Shown here: piece after piece, positions 16,951-25,552 of the stretch
How positions within the stretch are numbered: the first letter of the stretch is position 1
How the letters are laid out: every line of letters begins with the position of its first letter
Source of the DNA: an uncultured Campylobacter sp.
GTDB taxonomy: Bacteria; Campylobacterota; Campylobacteria; Campylobacterales; Campylobacteraceae
Assembly (NCBI RefSeq): GCF_938002845.1
Contig: NZ_CALKZP010000034.1
Span: forward strand, 1 to 42,310
DNA length: 42,310 bases
Direction of reading: 5' to 3'
The notes under the pieces: generated by a model
What the model was told of the DNA's origin: nothing
Databases searched by the model: none
Seen by the model: only the letters and a program-made list of their open reading frames with translations
Translations under genes and position numbers: made by a program

Positions 16951-17088
16951 CTATGCATAATAGTAGCCTGTATAATGGTGGCCGGGCGTCTTATTTTGCT
17001 CTGGTTTTGGGACATCTTGCGGTCCGCTCCTAGAGCAGCTGCATAGAAACAGCGCCGCGCACAGAAACAAAACGATCTTTTTCACCAT
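16951..17088 (-). CDS. Small lipoprotein (45 residues)
   Basis: A short minus-strand frame encodes a classic lipoprotein: MVKKIVLFLCAALFLCSC gives a basic start, a hydrophobic core and a lipobox (LCSC), followed by a Pro/Lys/Gln-rich hydrophilic tail ending GHHYTGYYYA. AAGGA lies a few bases before the ATG at 17088; the GTG at 17085 would give better spacing. It resembles the very short lipoproteins common in proteobacteria (LptM-like in size), but the tail is not a known family to me. It stands alone between folD and lolC, on the same strand as both. Confidence 0.7.
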   Translation of the reverse strand: MVKKIVLFLCAALFLCSCSRSGPQDVPKPEQNKTPGHHYTGYYYA

Positions 17089-17424
17089 AGATCCTTTCAA
17101 AATTTTTATGATTTCATCTTTGAGTGGTTTTGAAATTTTACAAAATTTAGAAAAGCGCTCTAAAAATTTGCTCCACTTTGGAATTTAAAATCTTGAATAA
17201 ATTTGAACGACCAAATTTATTCAAGATTTAGGCTCCATGTAGCTTACAATCTCACGAAAAAATCAAAATTCTGGCGATGCAAATCGTATTTAGTGCAATT
17301 TTACGCGATACGCGCTGTGCAAGATCGCGTAGCTTCTGTCTTGCGCGCCGAAATGCCGCGCAAGACACAGCCGCGCCGCTTTAAATTTCAAAATTTAGTT
17401 AAATTTTAAGCGCCGCATTTAAAT
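17089..17424. other. Non-coding gap downstream of lolC
   Basis: I see no gene here. The stretch is AT-rich and repeats the phrase GAATAAATTTG/CAAATTTATTC around 17192-17224, an inverted repeat (TTGAATAAATTTGAA and CAAATTTATTCAAG) that could form a hairpin between lolC and the lipoprotein gene. Confidence 0.4.
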
Positions 17425-18615
17425 TTACTCGTTGCGCAGTGTTTGCAGCACGTCGATTTGCGTGGCTTTTTTGGCCGGATACCATGATGAAAGCGCCACG
17501 ATAAGCACCGCGCCGATTAAAATCATCGCCAAATCGCCTAGCGAGAGCTCCATCGGCAGCTTCGAGCTTCCGTAAACGTCAGCCGGTAGATTTACGATGT
17601 CGAAGCTTCCGAGCAGCCACACGCCGAATAAGCCCAAAATGAGCCCGAATATGATGCCGCCGCCGCCGATCGTGGCTCCGAGCGCGAAAAAGGTCCTTTT
17701 AACCTCCTTTTTGCTGGCGCCCAGGCTAAGTAAAAGCGCGATCTCTTGGCGACGGTTCATCACGGTCATCAGAAGCGAGCTTACGATATTTAGGCTCGCA
17801 ACCAGGATTATTAGCATCAGCACGATGAAAAGCGCGCGCTTTTCAAGCGCAAGGGCGCTGAAAAAATTGCCGTTTTGCTGCCACCAACCCACGACGCTAG
17901 CACCGCCGGGGAGGCTTTTTTTGATGCGCTCCAGATCCTTAAACGGATCGTTTGAAAAAACATGCACGCCGTCGAATGTCCCCTCGTCATAGCCCAAAAT
18001 TTTGGCTAGATCGCTCGCGTCCGCGTAGGAATACGCCTTGTCGTAGGCGATCAGCCCGGAGCTAAAATCCGCGCGCACGTCAAAGCGTTTCATCTTAGGG
18101 ATCAGCGCAAAGCCGCCCGGATCGCTCTTCGTAAAGATCATCGTGATCTTGCTGCCCTCATCCAGCATAAACTCGTCCTTGATCCCGCGTCCTATCATGA
18201 TGCCGTAGTCCGTTAGATTGGCGTCTTTGGCGCCTGCTGCGACGACGGAGTTGATGCGCTTTTCGTCGTTTAAATTTACGCCGAAAATCAGCCCGCCCTC
18301 GAGCTTCTCGCCGCTTTTGGCGATAACTTGCGAGCTAATATACGGGCTAAAGATCAGATCGGGAAAGTCCGCCCGCAGCCCCTCCACGTCGTCTTTTGAA
18401 ATACCGCCGCGAAAGTGGCTGTGGATCGTGATCGGGTAGTTCATCGTAAAGAGCTTGCGCTCGAACTCCTTATCAAAGCCGTTCATTATCGCCATCGCAA
18501 CGATCAGCACCGTAAGCCCCACGCCCACGCCCAAGAACGCAAGCAGCGCCGAAAGCGTAATGAAGGGCTGAGAGCGGTCGAATCTGAGATATTTGAATAA
18601 TAAATACTTTACCAA
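17425..18615 (-). CDS. lolC: Lipoprotein-releasing ABC transporter permease (LolC/E type)
   Basis: This inner-membrane permease belongs to the FtsX-like family that releases lipoproteins from the inner membrane and hands them to LolA. It has a membrane helix at about residues 20-45, a large periplasmic domain, and three C-terminal helices (about 270-390) with the MNRRQEIALLLSLGASKKEVKR coupling motif. I chose the TTG at 18615, which has AAGGA 7 bases upstream and gives the family-like start (M)VKYLLFKYLRFD. A GTG at 18639 would add 8 residues but lies within a palindrome. lolA lies nearby beyond secA, as in C. jejuni. The LolD ATPase is not in the window. Confidence 0.87.
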   Translation of the reverse strand: MVKYLLFKYLRFDRSQPFITLSALLAFLGVGVGLTVLIVAMAIMNGFDKEFERKLFTMNYPITIHSHFRGGISKDDVEGLRADFPDLIFSPYISSQVIAKSGEKLEGGLIFGVNLNDEKRINSVVAAGAKDANLTDYGIMIGRGIKDEFMLDEGSKITMIFTKSDPGGFALIPKMKRFDVRADFSSGLIAYDKAYSYADASDLAKILGYDEGTFDGVHVFSNDPFKDLERIKKSLPGGASVVGWWQQNGNFFSALALEKRALFIVLMLIILVASLNIVSSLLMTVMNRRQEIALLLSLGASKKEVKRTFFALGATIGGGGIIFGLILGLFGVWLLGSFDIVNLPADVYGSSKLPMELSLGDLAMILIGAVLIVALSSWYPAKKATQIDVLQTLRNE

Positions 18616-18629
18616 AAAGCCGTCCTTGT

Positions 18630-18673
18630 AAAATTTCACATAAAATTTAGCGCTAAATTATATGTGAAATTTT
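18630..18673. repeat. 44-bp near-perfect palindrome upstream of lolC
   Basis: The left arm 18630-18651 and right arm 18652-18673 match at 21 of 22 positions with no loop. The centre is AAATTTAGCGCTAAATT and the outer part is AAAATTTCACATA. It sits 15 bases before the lolC start. A second 20-bp perfect palindrome follows at 18681-18700. Possible roles are cruciform formation, a regulator site or 5'-UTR structure. Confidence 0.7.
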
Positions 18674-18728
18674 AAGTATTTTGGAATTTTAAAATTCCAA
18701 AAACAGGCTCCACGCCTTGGAATACTAA

Positions 18729-19001
18729 GTTTTAACTAAATAGAATTCTACTTAGGTGTGAACTATAATTTTAAACACTCTTAAAATGTTTCAAATCCCA
18801 ACGGGACAAAATAAAGTTAAATTTAAAGATAGTGGAAAATGAGCCTTAACTCCCAGCGGGATAGAATTCTACTCTATTGTTTCTTGCACTTTGCTTGATT
18901 GCTAGCCGGTTTCAAACCGCAGCGAGTTTTAAAAATTTAAAATCGCGCTGCAATCTATTTTTATACGTAATAAATTTACTCCCAATAGATAAGAGATATC
19001 G
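18729..19001. CRISPR. Decayed CRISPR-like array (no cas genes seen)
   Basis: Five related ~30-bp units start near 18729, 18788, 18843, 18909 and 18972. The best unit (18843-18872) has a left block CTTAACT, a palindromic centre CCCAGCGGG and a right block ATAGAATTCTAC. Unit 1 matches both outer blocks but lacks 8 central bases. Unit 2 has CAAAT then CCCAACGGGA; unit 4 has CAAAC then CGCAGCGAG; unit 5 has TTACT then CCCAATAGATA. Start-to-start distances are 59 (67 allowing for the deletion), 55, 66 and 63 bases, as expected for 30-base repeats with ~36-base spacers. A sixth weak unit may lie at 19045. Repeats are too diverged for an active array. Confidence 0.4.
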
Positions 19002-19316
19002 GATACGACAAATCAAACAGACCTCTTTACCAAAACTTTGAAATTTTAAACCCGAATTCTAAATTTTAAAATTTCAAACGACTCAAAATTTCAAAATTTT
19101 AGAAATTTAAAACTTTTTTAGAATTTTGAAATTCTTAAAATTTAAAGGCGGAGTCTGCTTGCAAGCTCGCCCGCGTCGCATAAATTAAAAATTTCAAATA
19201 CGCGCAATATCCTAGCCGCGTATTAAATTTAAGTATCACGCGCTGATTGGCTTACGTTTTGCCGCACGGCGCACCGAGACAGCGCTATGAAAAATATGCA
19301 ACAAAGCATCAGGCAC

Positions 19317-19342
19317 GCTTTGAAATTTTAAAATTTCAAAGC
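19317..19342 (-). terminator. Perfect palindrome downstream of secA
   Basis: GCTTTGAAATTTT and AAAATTTCAAAGC form a perfect 26-bp palindrome about 235 bases past the secA stop. It could act as a terminator. The surrounding 19002-19576 is non-coding and rich in such GAAATTTTAAAATTTC palindromes, so the role is uncertain. Confidence 0.35.
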
Positions 19343-19576
19343 TAAAATTCCGCCCCATCGCGCAGCTTTGCACGCCGTCTGCACTGCCTAGCGATCAAGC
19401 TCTTTTAAAATTTCCATCCGCGCCGCCTCGCGATCAAACTCCCCTTTAAAATTTTTATGACGCCTTTCGCCCTCGACCGATCCGCCAAATACAAAAGCAA
19501 GGTCGAGAAGCGCCAATTGCGCAATGCTTGCAATCGAGATCACTGATCGTGCGATACTTACGACCGATCGCCGCGC

Positions 19577-22195
19577 CTACCTCGCAAAGCCGCCCTTTTT
19601 CGGACCGCCCTTGCCGTGGCAGTCTTTGTATTTTTTGCCGCTGCCGCAAGGGCAAGGATCGTTTCGCTTAGGTTTTTTGTCGCCGAACTCATCGGGGCCT
19701 TTTAGCTGCGCTTCATTCGTACTTGCGGCGGCGAGCTCTTTGGCGTTTGAGCTCTCCATGCGCTCCTGCATCGCGCGCTGCTCGGCTTCGATCTCCTCCC
19801 TAGATTTAAACTGGATCGAATGCAGCAAGCGGATGCTGTCGGATTTGAGGCGCATTACAAGCTCCATAAAAAGGTTGTAGCTCTCCTTTTTATACTCCGT
19901 AAGCGGGTCTTTGTGGTTGTAGCCGCGAAGTCCGATACCCGCCTTTAGGATATCCATCTGATACAGATGCTCCCGCCAGTCGCGATCGACGATCTGTAAA
20001 TAAAGCATCTTTTCGATACTTTTGCGCTGCTGCGGATCGATCGGCGCCATCTTGTTTTCATACGAAACGGCAAGCGCGCCGATGATCTTTTCTTTCAACT
20101 CTTTAAAATCATCGACCTTCTCAAGCTCGCTATTTTCGAGCACCTCGCCCGTTTCTTGAGCGATTTTGGCGACGATCGGGAATTTATCGACCTCTTTGAT
20201 ATTTGCGCCGTCGAAAATTTCAAGCTCCTCAAGCACGCTAGAGATGTACTCCTCGCGGTTTTGAATGATTTTATCTTTCAGATCGTAGTCGGGATCCAAA
20301 AGCTCATTGCGATATTTATAGATCGTCTTGCGCTGCTCGTTTGCGACGTCGTCGTATTCTAAGATATTTTTACGCGCTTCAAAATGCAGGCTCTCGACCT
20401 TTTTCTGCGCGTTCTCTACTGCGCGCGAAACCATGCCTGATTCGATATGCTCGCCATCTTTTAGCCCCAAGCGATCCATGATATTTTTGATTTTGTCGCT
20501 ACCGAAAATTCTAAGCAGATTGTCCTCCAAGCTTAAGAAAAATCTACTCTCGCCCGGATCGCCCTGACGTCCACTTCGTCCGCGGAGCTGATTATCGATA
20601 CGGCGACTTTCGTGACGCTCGGTACCTAGAATATATAGCCCGCCTAAAGCGCGCACTTCATCGTCTATGCGGATATCCACGCCGCGTCCCGCCATATTCG
20701 TAGCAATCGTCACCGCGCCCTTTACGCCAGCGTCTTTGATGATCTGCGCCTCACGCTCGTGATTTTTGGCATTTAGCACGGAGTGCGCGATGTTTTCTTT
20801 AACCAAAAGCTCGTGCAGCTTCTCGCTCTTTTCGATCGACGCCGTACCTACTAGCACGGGCTGACCTTTGGAATTTAGCCGCTTGATCTCATTTATGACG
20901 GCGTCAAATTTCTCGCGCTCGGTCTTGTAGATAAGATCGTTTTGATCCTTTCTGATGACCGGCACGTTTGTAGGGATCGAGACCACTTCGAGTTTGTAAA
21001 TTTGAGAAAATTCCGTTGCTTCTGTCTGTGCCGTACCCGTCATACCAGCGAGTTTTTCGTAAAGGCGGAAGTAGTTTTGAAAGGTAATGTCGGCAAGAGT
21101 TTGGCTCTCCTCCTGGATTTGCACGCCCTCTTTAGCTTCAAGAGCCTGATGGAGCCCTTCGCTGAATCTGCGCCCCTCGCTCAGACGTCCCGTAAATTCA
21201 TCCACGATTATGACCTGTCCGTCGCGCACGACATAGTGCACGTCTTTTTCAAATAGATAATTCGCCTTAAGTGCTTGATCAAGGTAGTGGCTAAGCACGG
21301 CATTTTCGAGACTATAGAGGTTATCCACGCCAAAAAGCTTCTCGGCTTTTGAGATTCCTGCCTCTGTAATCAAAACGGCGCGGTTCTTCTCATCTACGGT
21401 AAAATCACCCGTCGCCTTGCCTTTCGGATCGGCTGGCGCCTCGCCGCGGATCATTGCGCGCGCTACTTCGTCGGCTTTAATATAACCGTCCAGAGTGCGA
21501 TTCGTAGGACCTGAGATGATTAGCGGCGTCCTGGCTTCGTCGATTAGGATGCTATCAACTTCATCGACGATTACGAAATGATGCCCACGCTGTACCTTTT
21601 CATCCGCGCTAAATTTCATATTATCGCGCAGGTAGTCAAAACCGAACTCGTTGTTTGTGCCGTACGTAATATCGCACGCGTATGCGGCCTTGCGCTTGGC
21701 GTCGTCGTATTCTCCGCCTACGATCACACCGGTACTAAGCCCTAAAAATTCATATAGCTCGCCCATCTGCGCGGCATCGCGCTTAGCTAGGTAGTCGTTT
21801 ACGGTCACGACGTGAACGCCCTTGCCCTCCATCGCATTTAGCACTACTGCCAAGGTCGCTACGAGGGTCTTTCCTTCGCCCGTTTTCATCTCGGCAATCG
21901 CGCCGTCGTTTAGCACCAAACCGCCTATTAGCTGAACGTCGAAGTGGCGCATATTTAGCACTCTTTTGCCCGCCTCTCGCACGATAGCAAATACTTCGTT
22001 AAGCACGTCATCCGTGCTCTTTTCGCCCGCGCGAACTTGCGCTCTTAACGCTTCAAATTCCGCCTTAAGCGCCGCATCGTCCATCGCCGCGTAGTTTTCT
22101 TCAAGCGCACTGATCTGCGCTGCGCGCTTGGCGTATTGCTTGACGATCCTATCGTTTTTAGTGCCGAAAATCCCGTGGATGACCTTTTTAAACAT
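19577..22195 (-). CDS. secA: Preprotein translocase ATPase SecA
   Basis: SecA drives post-translational export through SecYEG. From the ATG at 22195 the protein is 872 residues. It has Walker A (MKTGEGKTLVATL), the VTVNDYLAKRDA segment, the DEVDSILIDEARTPLIISG DEAD region, the preprotein-binding domain, the TATNMAGRGVDI and RGRSGRQGDPGES motifs of NBD2, and a C-terminal zinc-binding tail CPCGSGKKYKDCHG. I prefer this start (MFKKVIHGIFGTKNDR) over the upstream one at 22237 because it matches the usual SecA N-terminus. It is divergent from lolA. Confidence 0.96.
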   Translation of the reverse strand: MFKKVIHGIFGTKNDRIVKQYAKRAAQISALEENYAAMDDAALKAEFEALRAQVRAGEKSTDDVLNEVFAIVREAGKRVLNMRHFDVQLIGGLVLNDGAIAEMKTGEGKTLVATLAVVLNAMEGKGVHVVTVNDYLAKRDAAQMGELYEFLGLSTGVIVGGEYDDAKRKAAYACDITYGTNNEFGFDYLRDNMKFSADEKVQRGHHFVIVDEVDSILIDEARTPLIISGPTNRTLDGYIKADEVARAMIRGEAPADPKGKATGDFTVDEKNRAVLITEAGISKAEKLFGVDNLYSLENAVLSHYLDQALKANYLFEKDVHYVVRDGQVIIVDEFTGRLSEGRRFSEGLHQALEAKEGVQIQEESQTLADITFQNYFRLYEKLAGMTGTAQTEATEFSQIYKLEVVSIPTNVPVIRKDQNDLIYKTEREKFDAVINEIKRLNSKGQPVLVGTASIEKSEKLHELLVKENIAHSVLNAKNHEREAQIIKDAGVKGAVTIATNMAGRGVDIRIDDEVRALGGLYILGTERHESRRIDNQLRGRSGRQGDPGESRFFLSLEDNLLRIFGSDKIKNIMDRLGLKDGEHIESGMVSRAVENAQKKVESLHFEARKNILEYDDVANEQRKTIYKYRNELLDPDYDLKDKIIQNREEYISSVLEELEIFDGANIKEVDKFPIVAKIAQETGEVLENSELEKVDDFKELKEKIIGALAVSYENKMAPIDPQQRKSIEKMLYLQIVDRDWREHLYQMDILKAGIGLRGYNHKDPLTEYKKESYNLFMELVMRLKSDSIRLLHSIQFKSREEIEAEQRAMQERMESSNAKELAAASTNEAQLKGPDEFGDKKPKRNDPCPCGSGKKYKDCHGKGGPKKGGFAR

Positions 22196-22276
22196 CTCAA
22201 ACCTTAGTTTTAAAATTTTAACCGCGCATATTAACATATTTTTAGTTTCTATTTAATTAAATCCTAGAAAAACGGC

Positions 22277-22282
22277 TATAAT
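22277..22282 (+). promoter_or_regulatory. Probable -10 box of lolA
   Basis: TATAAT in the phrase GGCTATAATACGCG lies 34 bases before the lolA ATG. The same phrase GCTATAAT precedes the genes at 32122 and 34328. Confidence 0.55.
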
Positions 22283-22315
22283 ACGCGCAAATTTTCAAAA
22301 ATAAAGGCAAAATTT

Positions 22316-22828
22316 ATGAAAAAAACTCTTATTTCTTTAGCGGCAAGCTGCATTTTTGCATTCGCAAGCGGGATAGAATTCAACACTCTGAGCGCAAATT
22401 TTTCGCAAACCGTGCAGAGCGACGATGCGAAAATCAGCTACGGCGGCGATTTTAGCGCCACGAAAGAGCACGCCGTGTGGCATTATAAGACCCCTACGAT
22501 AAAAAATATATTTTTTAGCTTCACAAAGGTCGTCGTAATCGAGCCCGAACTTGAGCAGGCTATCATCACGAATATCAAAGAAACGCCGAATTTAACGGCG
22601 ATCTTAGCTAACGCGAAACCCAATAAAAAGGGCGTTTATGAGGCGAGCTTCGACGATGTGAAATATCTAATCGAGATGAAGGGTGATCTGCCGAGCAAAA
22701 TCAGCTACACCGACAAAATGGACAATAAAGTCGTCATTAATCTAAGCAACGTCCGCAAAAACGCGCCGGTAAATGAGGCGATCTTTAAACCCTCGATCCC
22801 GAAAAACTACGACATCATCACGCAGTAG
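22316..22828 (+). CDS. lolA: Outer-membrane lipoprotein carrier LolA
   Basis: LolA is the periplasmic chaperone that ferries lipoproteins released by LolCDE to the outer membrane. The 170-residue precursor has a signal peptide of about 18 residues (MKKTLISLAASCIFAFASG). The mature part follows the incomplete beta-barrel pattern, with SANFSQTV near the N-terminus, HAVWHYKTP, and F-KPSIPKNYDI at the end, typical of the epsilon LolA. AAAGG precedes the ATG. Its neighbours secA and lolC fit a shared envelope-biogenesis locus. Confidence 0.88.
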   Translation: MKKTLISLAASCIFAFASGIEFNTLSANFSQTVQSDDAKISYGGDFSATKEHAVWHYKTPTIKNIFFSFTKVVVIEPELEQAIITNIKETPNLTAILANAKPNKKGVYEASFDDVKYLIEMKGDLPSKISYTDKMDNKVVINLSNVRKNAPVNEAIFKPSIPKNYDIITQ

Positions 22829-22834
22829 GCGCGT

Positions 22835-23395
22835 GTGAGGCTACTTTTCGTCTGCCACGGCAACATCTGCCGCTCGCCGATGGCGCAGTCCGTGATGCAA
22901 AATTTCATTAATCAAAGCGGCCTAAATGCGCGCGTGAGTGTGGATTCTGCGGCGACGCACACCGACGAGATCGGCTCGCCGCCTTACTATGAGACGCAGC
23001 GCGTGCTAAAAGAGCAAAAGGTGCCGCTCGTAGCGCATCGCGCCGTGCAGGTCACGCCCGCAGACTACGAGAGCTACGATCTCATACTTTGCATGGACGA
23101 TGAAAATATGCGCTCGCTGGGGCGAATTTTTCGCGGCAAGGATATGGCTAAGGTAAAATTTCTTTTGGAATTTGCAGGGGGAAATTTTACAGACTGCGAT
23201 GCGCTAAATTTCAAAGACTCAGCAAAACAAACCGACTTAAATTTAAAAGACGCCGGTTCAAATTTAACCGCCTCCGAATGCCTACAAATCGCCGATCCAT
23301 ACTACACGCGCGATTTTGAGCGCTGCTACGCAGATATCAAACGCGGCTGCGAGGGACTCTTGCGATACATTAAAAATTCAGACGGAATTTGCTAA
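22835..23395 (+). CDS. Low-molecular-weight protein tyrosine phosphatase with insert
   Basis: This cytosolic enzyme family hydrolyses phosphotyrosine. The catalytic P-loop VCHGNICRSP gives Cys7-(X)5-Arg13, and the general-acid loop is IADPYY near residue 152, with the usual C-terminal helix FERCYADIKRGCEGLL. The protein has 186 residues against about 150 normally; the excess is a ~39-residue Asn/Asp-rich segment just before the ADPYY loop. The GTG start is 6 bases after the lolA stop, so the two are probably cotranscribed. Confidence 0.88.
   Translation: MRLLFVCHGNICRSPMAQSVMQNFINQSGLNARVSVDSAATHTDEIGSPPYYETQRVLKEQKVPLVAHRAVQVTPADYESYDLILCMDDENMRSLGRIFRGKDMAKVKFLLEFAGGNFTDCDALNFKDSAKQTDLNLKDAGSNLTASECLQIADPYYTRDFERCYADIKRGCEGLLRYIKNSDGIC
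23170..23287 (+). repeat. In-frame insert within the tyrosine phosphatase
   Basis: Codons about 112-150 encode GGNFTDCDALNFKDSAKQTD and similar phrases (LNLKDAG, SNLTASE) that normal family members lack. The DNA repeats A/T cores (AAATTTT, AAATTTC, AAATTTAAAAGAC, AAATTTAACC) 18-30 bases apart. It lies between a core helix and the acid loop. Confidence 0.6.
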
Positions 23396-23460
23396 AATCC
23401 GCGATTAAATTTTAGCGTCTTTAAAAAGGCGCGGCTTAAAGTGATGATTCAAGGAAAAAT

Positions 23461-23913
23461 ATGTTTAGGCTTTTGATCGTTCCATATCTGATAATTGAGG
23501 CATTTACGACCTATTATTTCGTAAGCGCAAACGGCTTCGCGGCGTATGCGGTGGAGATCGTCATAAGCGCGATTTTAGGCGGATACATCGTAGCAAACCG
23601 CTCGTGGATGGGCTTTTTTAATCTAATGAAAATCTCGCCGAAAGAAATTTTAAGCGGCGTGGGCTTCGTCGTAGGCGGAGTTTTTCTCATCGCGCCTGGC
23701 ATTTTCGGCGATATTTTGGGCGTTTGCGTAATCACCGCGTCGTTTTACTGCGTCACCAGCGACGTGCCTAAATTTAACGCTAGCAGCGAAAATTCCGAAA
23801 AAAGAGAGCGAAAATTTTGGCGACGCAGCCGCGCAAGCGACGACGTAATCGATGTAGAGGTGATCGAGGAGAACGAAATCGAGATTCGAAAAAGCATAGG
23901 AGAGGAAAAATGA
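23461..23913 (+). CDS. fxsA: FxsA family membrane protein
   Basis: FxsA is a small inner-membrane protein whose overproduction in E. coli relieves F exclusion of phage T7; its normal role is unknown. The 150-residue protein has the family start (MFRLLIVPYLIIEAFTTYYF), two to three further hydrophobic segments up to about residue 100 and the motif GGVFLIAPGIFGDILG. A charged acidic tail follows. Its TGA overlaps the hemC ATG (ATGA), as in C. jejuni where fxsA also precedes hemC. Confidence 0.85.
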   Translation: MFRLLIVPYLIIEAFTTYYFVSANGFAAYAVEIVISAILGGYIVANRSWMGFFNLMKISPKEILSGVGFVVGGVFLIAPGIFGDILGVCVITASFYCVTSDVPKFNASSENSEKRERKFWRRSRASDDVIDVEVIEENEIEIRKSIGEEK

Positions 23914-24839
23914 AAAATTTGATCATCGCTACTCGCGGCAGCGTGCTTGCGCTGTGGCAGAGCAAACATATCGCATCGCTGCTTAACGCCCACGGCATCC
24001 AAGCGCAGCTAAAAAGCATGAAAACCAAAGGCGATAAAATTTTAGATACACCGCTTGCAAAAATCGGCGGCAAGGGGCTTTTCACAAAGGAGCTTGAGGA
24101 GAGTATGCTTCGCGACGAAGCACATATCGCCGTGCATAGCCTAAAGGATGTGCCCGTGGAGTTTCCGCAGGGGCTTGTGCTAGCGGCGATCTGCGCGCGC
24201 GAGGATGTGCGCGATGCGATGATCAGCGAAAAATACGCTAAATTTAACGAGCTGCCCCGCGGCGCAAAAGTCGGCACTACGAGCCTTCGCCGCAAGATGC
24301 AGCTGCTTAGCATGCGACCTGATTTAGAGATAATCTCCTTGCGCGGCAACGTCCAAACCCGCTTGCGAAAGCTCAAAGAGGGGGAATTCGACGCGATCAT
24401 CTTGGCGATGGCGGGCATCAACCGCCTAAATTTACGCGCCGAAGTGAGACACGTAGCGCCCTTTGAGGTCTCGCAGATGATCCCTGCGATGGGGCAAGGA
24501 GCGCTCGGCATCGAAGCGGTGGACGAGCCGCAAATCCTGCGCGCGATAGAATTTTTAAAAGACGAGCGCGCTATCATCGAAACGACCGTGGAGCGAGATT
24601 TCATTAGGGTTTTGGAGGGCGGCTGCCAGGTGCCGATCGGCATCAACGCGCGCCTTGAGGGCGAAAATATCCACATCAGCGCGATAGTTGGCCTGCCGGA
24701 CGGCAGCGAGAGTATCCGTCAAAGCATCGTCGCGCAAAAATCTCAATACCAAAGCGTAGGTACGGAGCTCGCGCGCGCTTTTATTGAAAAGGGCGCAAAG
24801 CAGCTCCTCGCGCGCGCCGAAGCAATGACGAGCCTATAA
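23910..24839 (+). CDS. hemC: Hydroxymethylbilane synthase (porphobilinogen deaminase)
   Basis: HemC joins four porphobilinogens into hydroxymethylbilane in haem synthesis. The 309-residue protein begins KNLIIATRGSVLALWQ. It contains the GGKGLFTKELE and HSLKDVP motifs, the GTTSLRRKMQ and RGNVQTRLRKL basic regions, and the dipyrromethane-cofactor Cys in LEGGCQVPIG near residue 239. The ATG at 23910 overlaps the fxsA stop and is preceded by AGGAGAGG; the longer open frame upstream belongs to no part of HemC. hemA lies at 35565 in this window. Confidence 0.95.
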   Translation: MKNLIIATRGSVLALWQSKHIASLLNAHGIQAQLKSMKTKGDKILDTPLAKIGGKGLFTKELEESMLRDEAHIAVHSLKDVPVEFPQGLVLAAICAREDVRDAMISEKYAKFNELPRGAKVGTTSLRRKMQLLSMRPDLEIISLRGNVQTRLRKLKEGEFDAIILAMAGINRLNLRAEVRHVAPFEVSQMIPAMGQGALGIEAVDEPQILRAIEFLKDERAIIETTVERDFIRVLEGGCQVPIGINARLEGENIHISAIVGLPDGSESIRQSIVAQKSQYQSVGTELARAFIEKGAKQLLARAEAMTSL

Positions 24840-24848
24840 GAAGCTCTA

Positions 24849-25484
24849 ATGCAAAAAGAGCAAATGCCGCTTTTTATAATCAAAGATTATTGGATCAGGA
24901 TTTATATCGATCTGGGCGTTACTTCGTCCATCGTCATGCTTGTTTTCGAACTCGTCACTAGGGGTATTCACTGGCATTACTGGGTTGGGGTTTGGATTTT
25001 AACCTTAATAGGTCTTTTAGGTATAAATAAAAACAAATTTTTAAGCTTCTATCCCGGCAGAATAGAATATAACAAATCCTCCGCAAACCATCAAGAAACG
25101 ATAGTTACAAAAAAATCTATCGACATGACGCGTATTGATAAGGTAGCGATTTATAAATTCGTAGATTTTGCGGTAGAAGAATTTAGCTATGATAAAAATA
25201 TTGGGACCTTTAAAAAGCTTATTTTAACGGCTTTTTCGTGGATATTGTATTTGATGGATTTGATATGCTTTGCCGTTTTGCGCCTAAGTGGTAGGATAAA
25301 AAGCATAAATTTATATGTCTTAATATTTTTAGACAGCGAAAATGGGGTATTCGCCGGTATCCCACTTGCGATGTTAAGCGATTTTGAACGAAAAAATTTG
25401 GAAAAATATTTAAGAGATGAACTCAAACTAAACCTGGAGGATATCGAGGTTAGAGATAGGCTTTTGAATATAAATTTTATGTAA
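24849..25484 (+). CDS. Membrane protein with PH-like domain, unknown
   Basis: This 211-residue protein is unrecognised. Two hydrophobic segments (about 15-40 and 42-60) precede a globular part that begins FYPGRIEY and contains the alternating RIDKVAIYKF pattern, like a bacterial PH-type domain. Another hydrophobic stretch (about 120-145, FSWILYLMDLICFAVL) follows and then a charged helical end. It starts 9 bases after hemC and may ride on its transcript. Its base composition is clearly more AT-rich than fxsA-hemC, pointing to separate acquisition. Confidence 0.65.
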   Translation: MQKEQMPLFIIKDYWIRIYIDLGVTSSIVMLVFELVTRGIHWHYWVGVWILTLIGLLGINKNKFLSFYPGRIEYNKSSANHQETIVTKKSIDMTRIDKVAIYKFVDFAVEEFSYDKNIGTFKKLILTAFSWILYLMDLICFAVLRLSGRIKSINLYVLIFLDSENGVFAGIPLAMLSDFERKNLEKYLRDELKLNLEDIEVRDRLLNINFM

Positions 25485-25552
25485 CGCCGCTAGCTTACGT
25501 GACGATGTGGAATTTTACGTCGATATGAAATTTCTGAGATTTATTTGGCAAG

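Noticed and set aside
16845..17033. Plus-strand open frame between folD and lolC
   Set aside because: It is the shadow of the minus-strand lipoprotein gene, which has a lipobox and a ribosome-binding site.
19455..19880. Open frames around the secA 3' end
   Set aside because: They lie opposite or out of frame with the zinc-binding tail of SecA and have no independent support.
23461..23913. fxsA as part of a phage-defence island
   Set aside because: FxsA lies in a conserved place before hemC in Campylobacter and no defence genes surround it.
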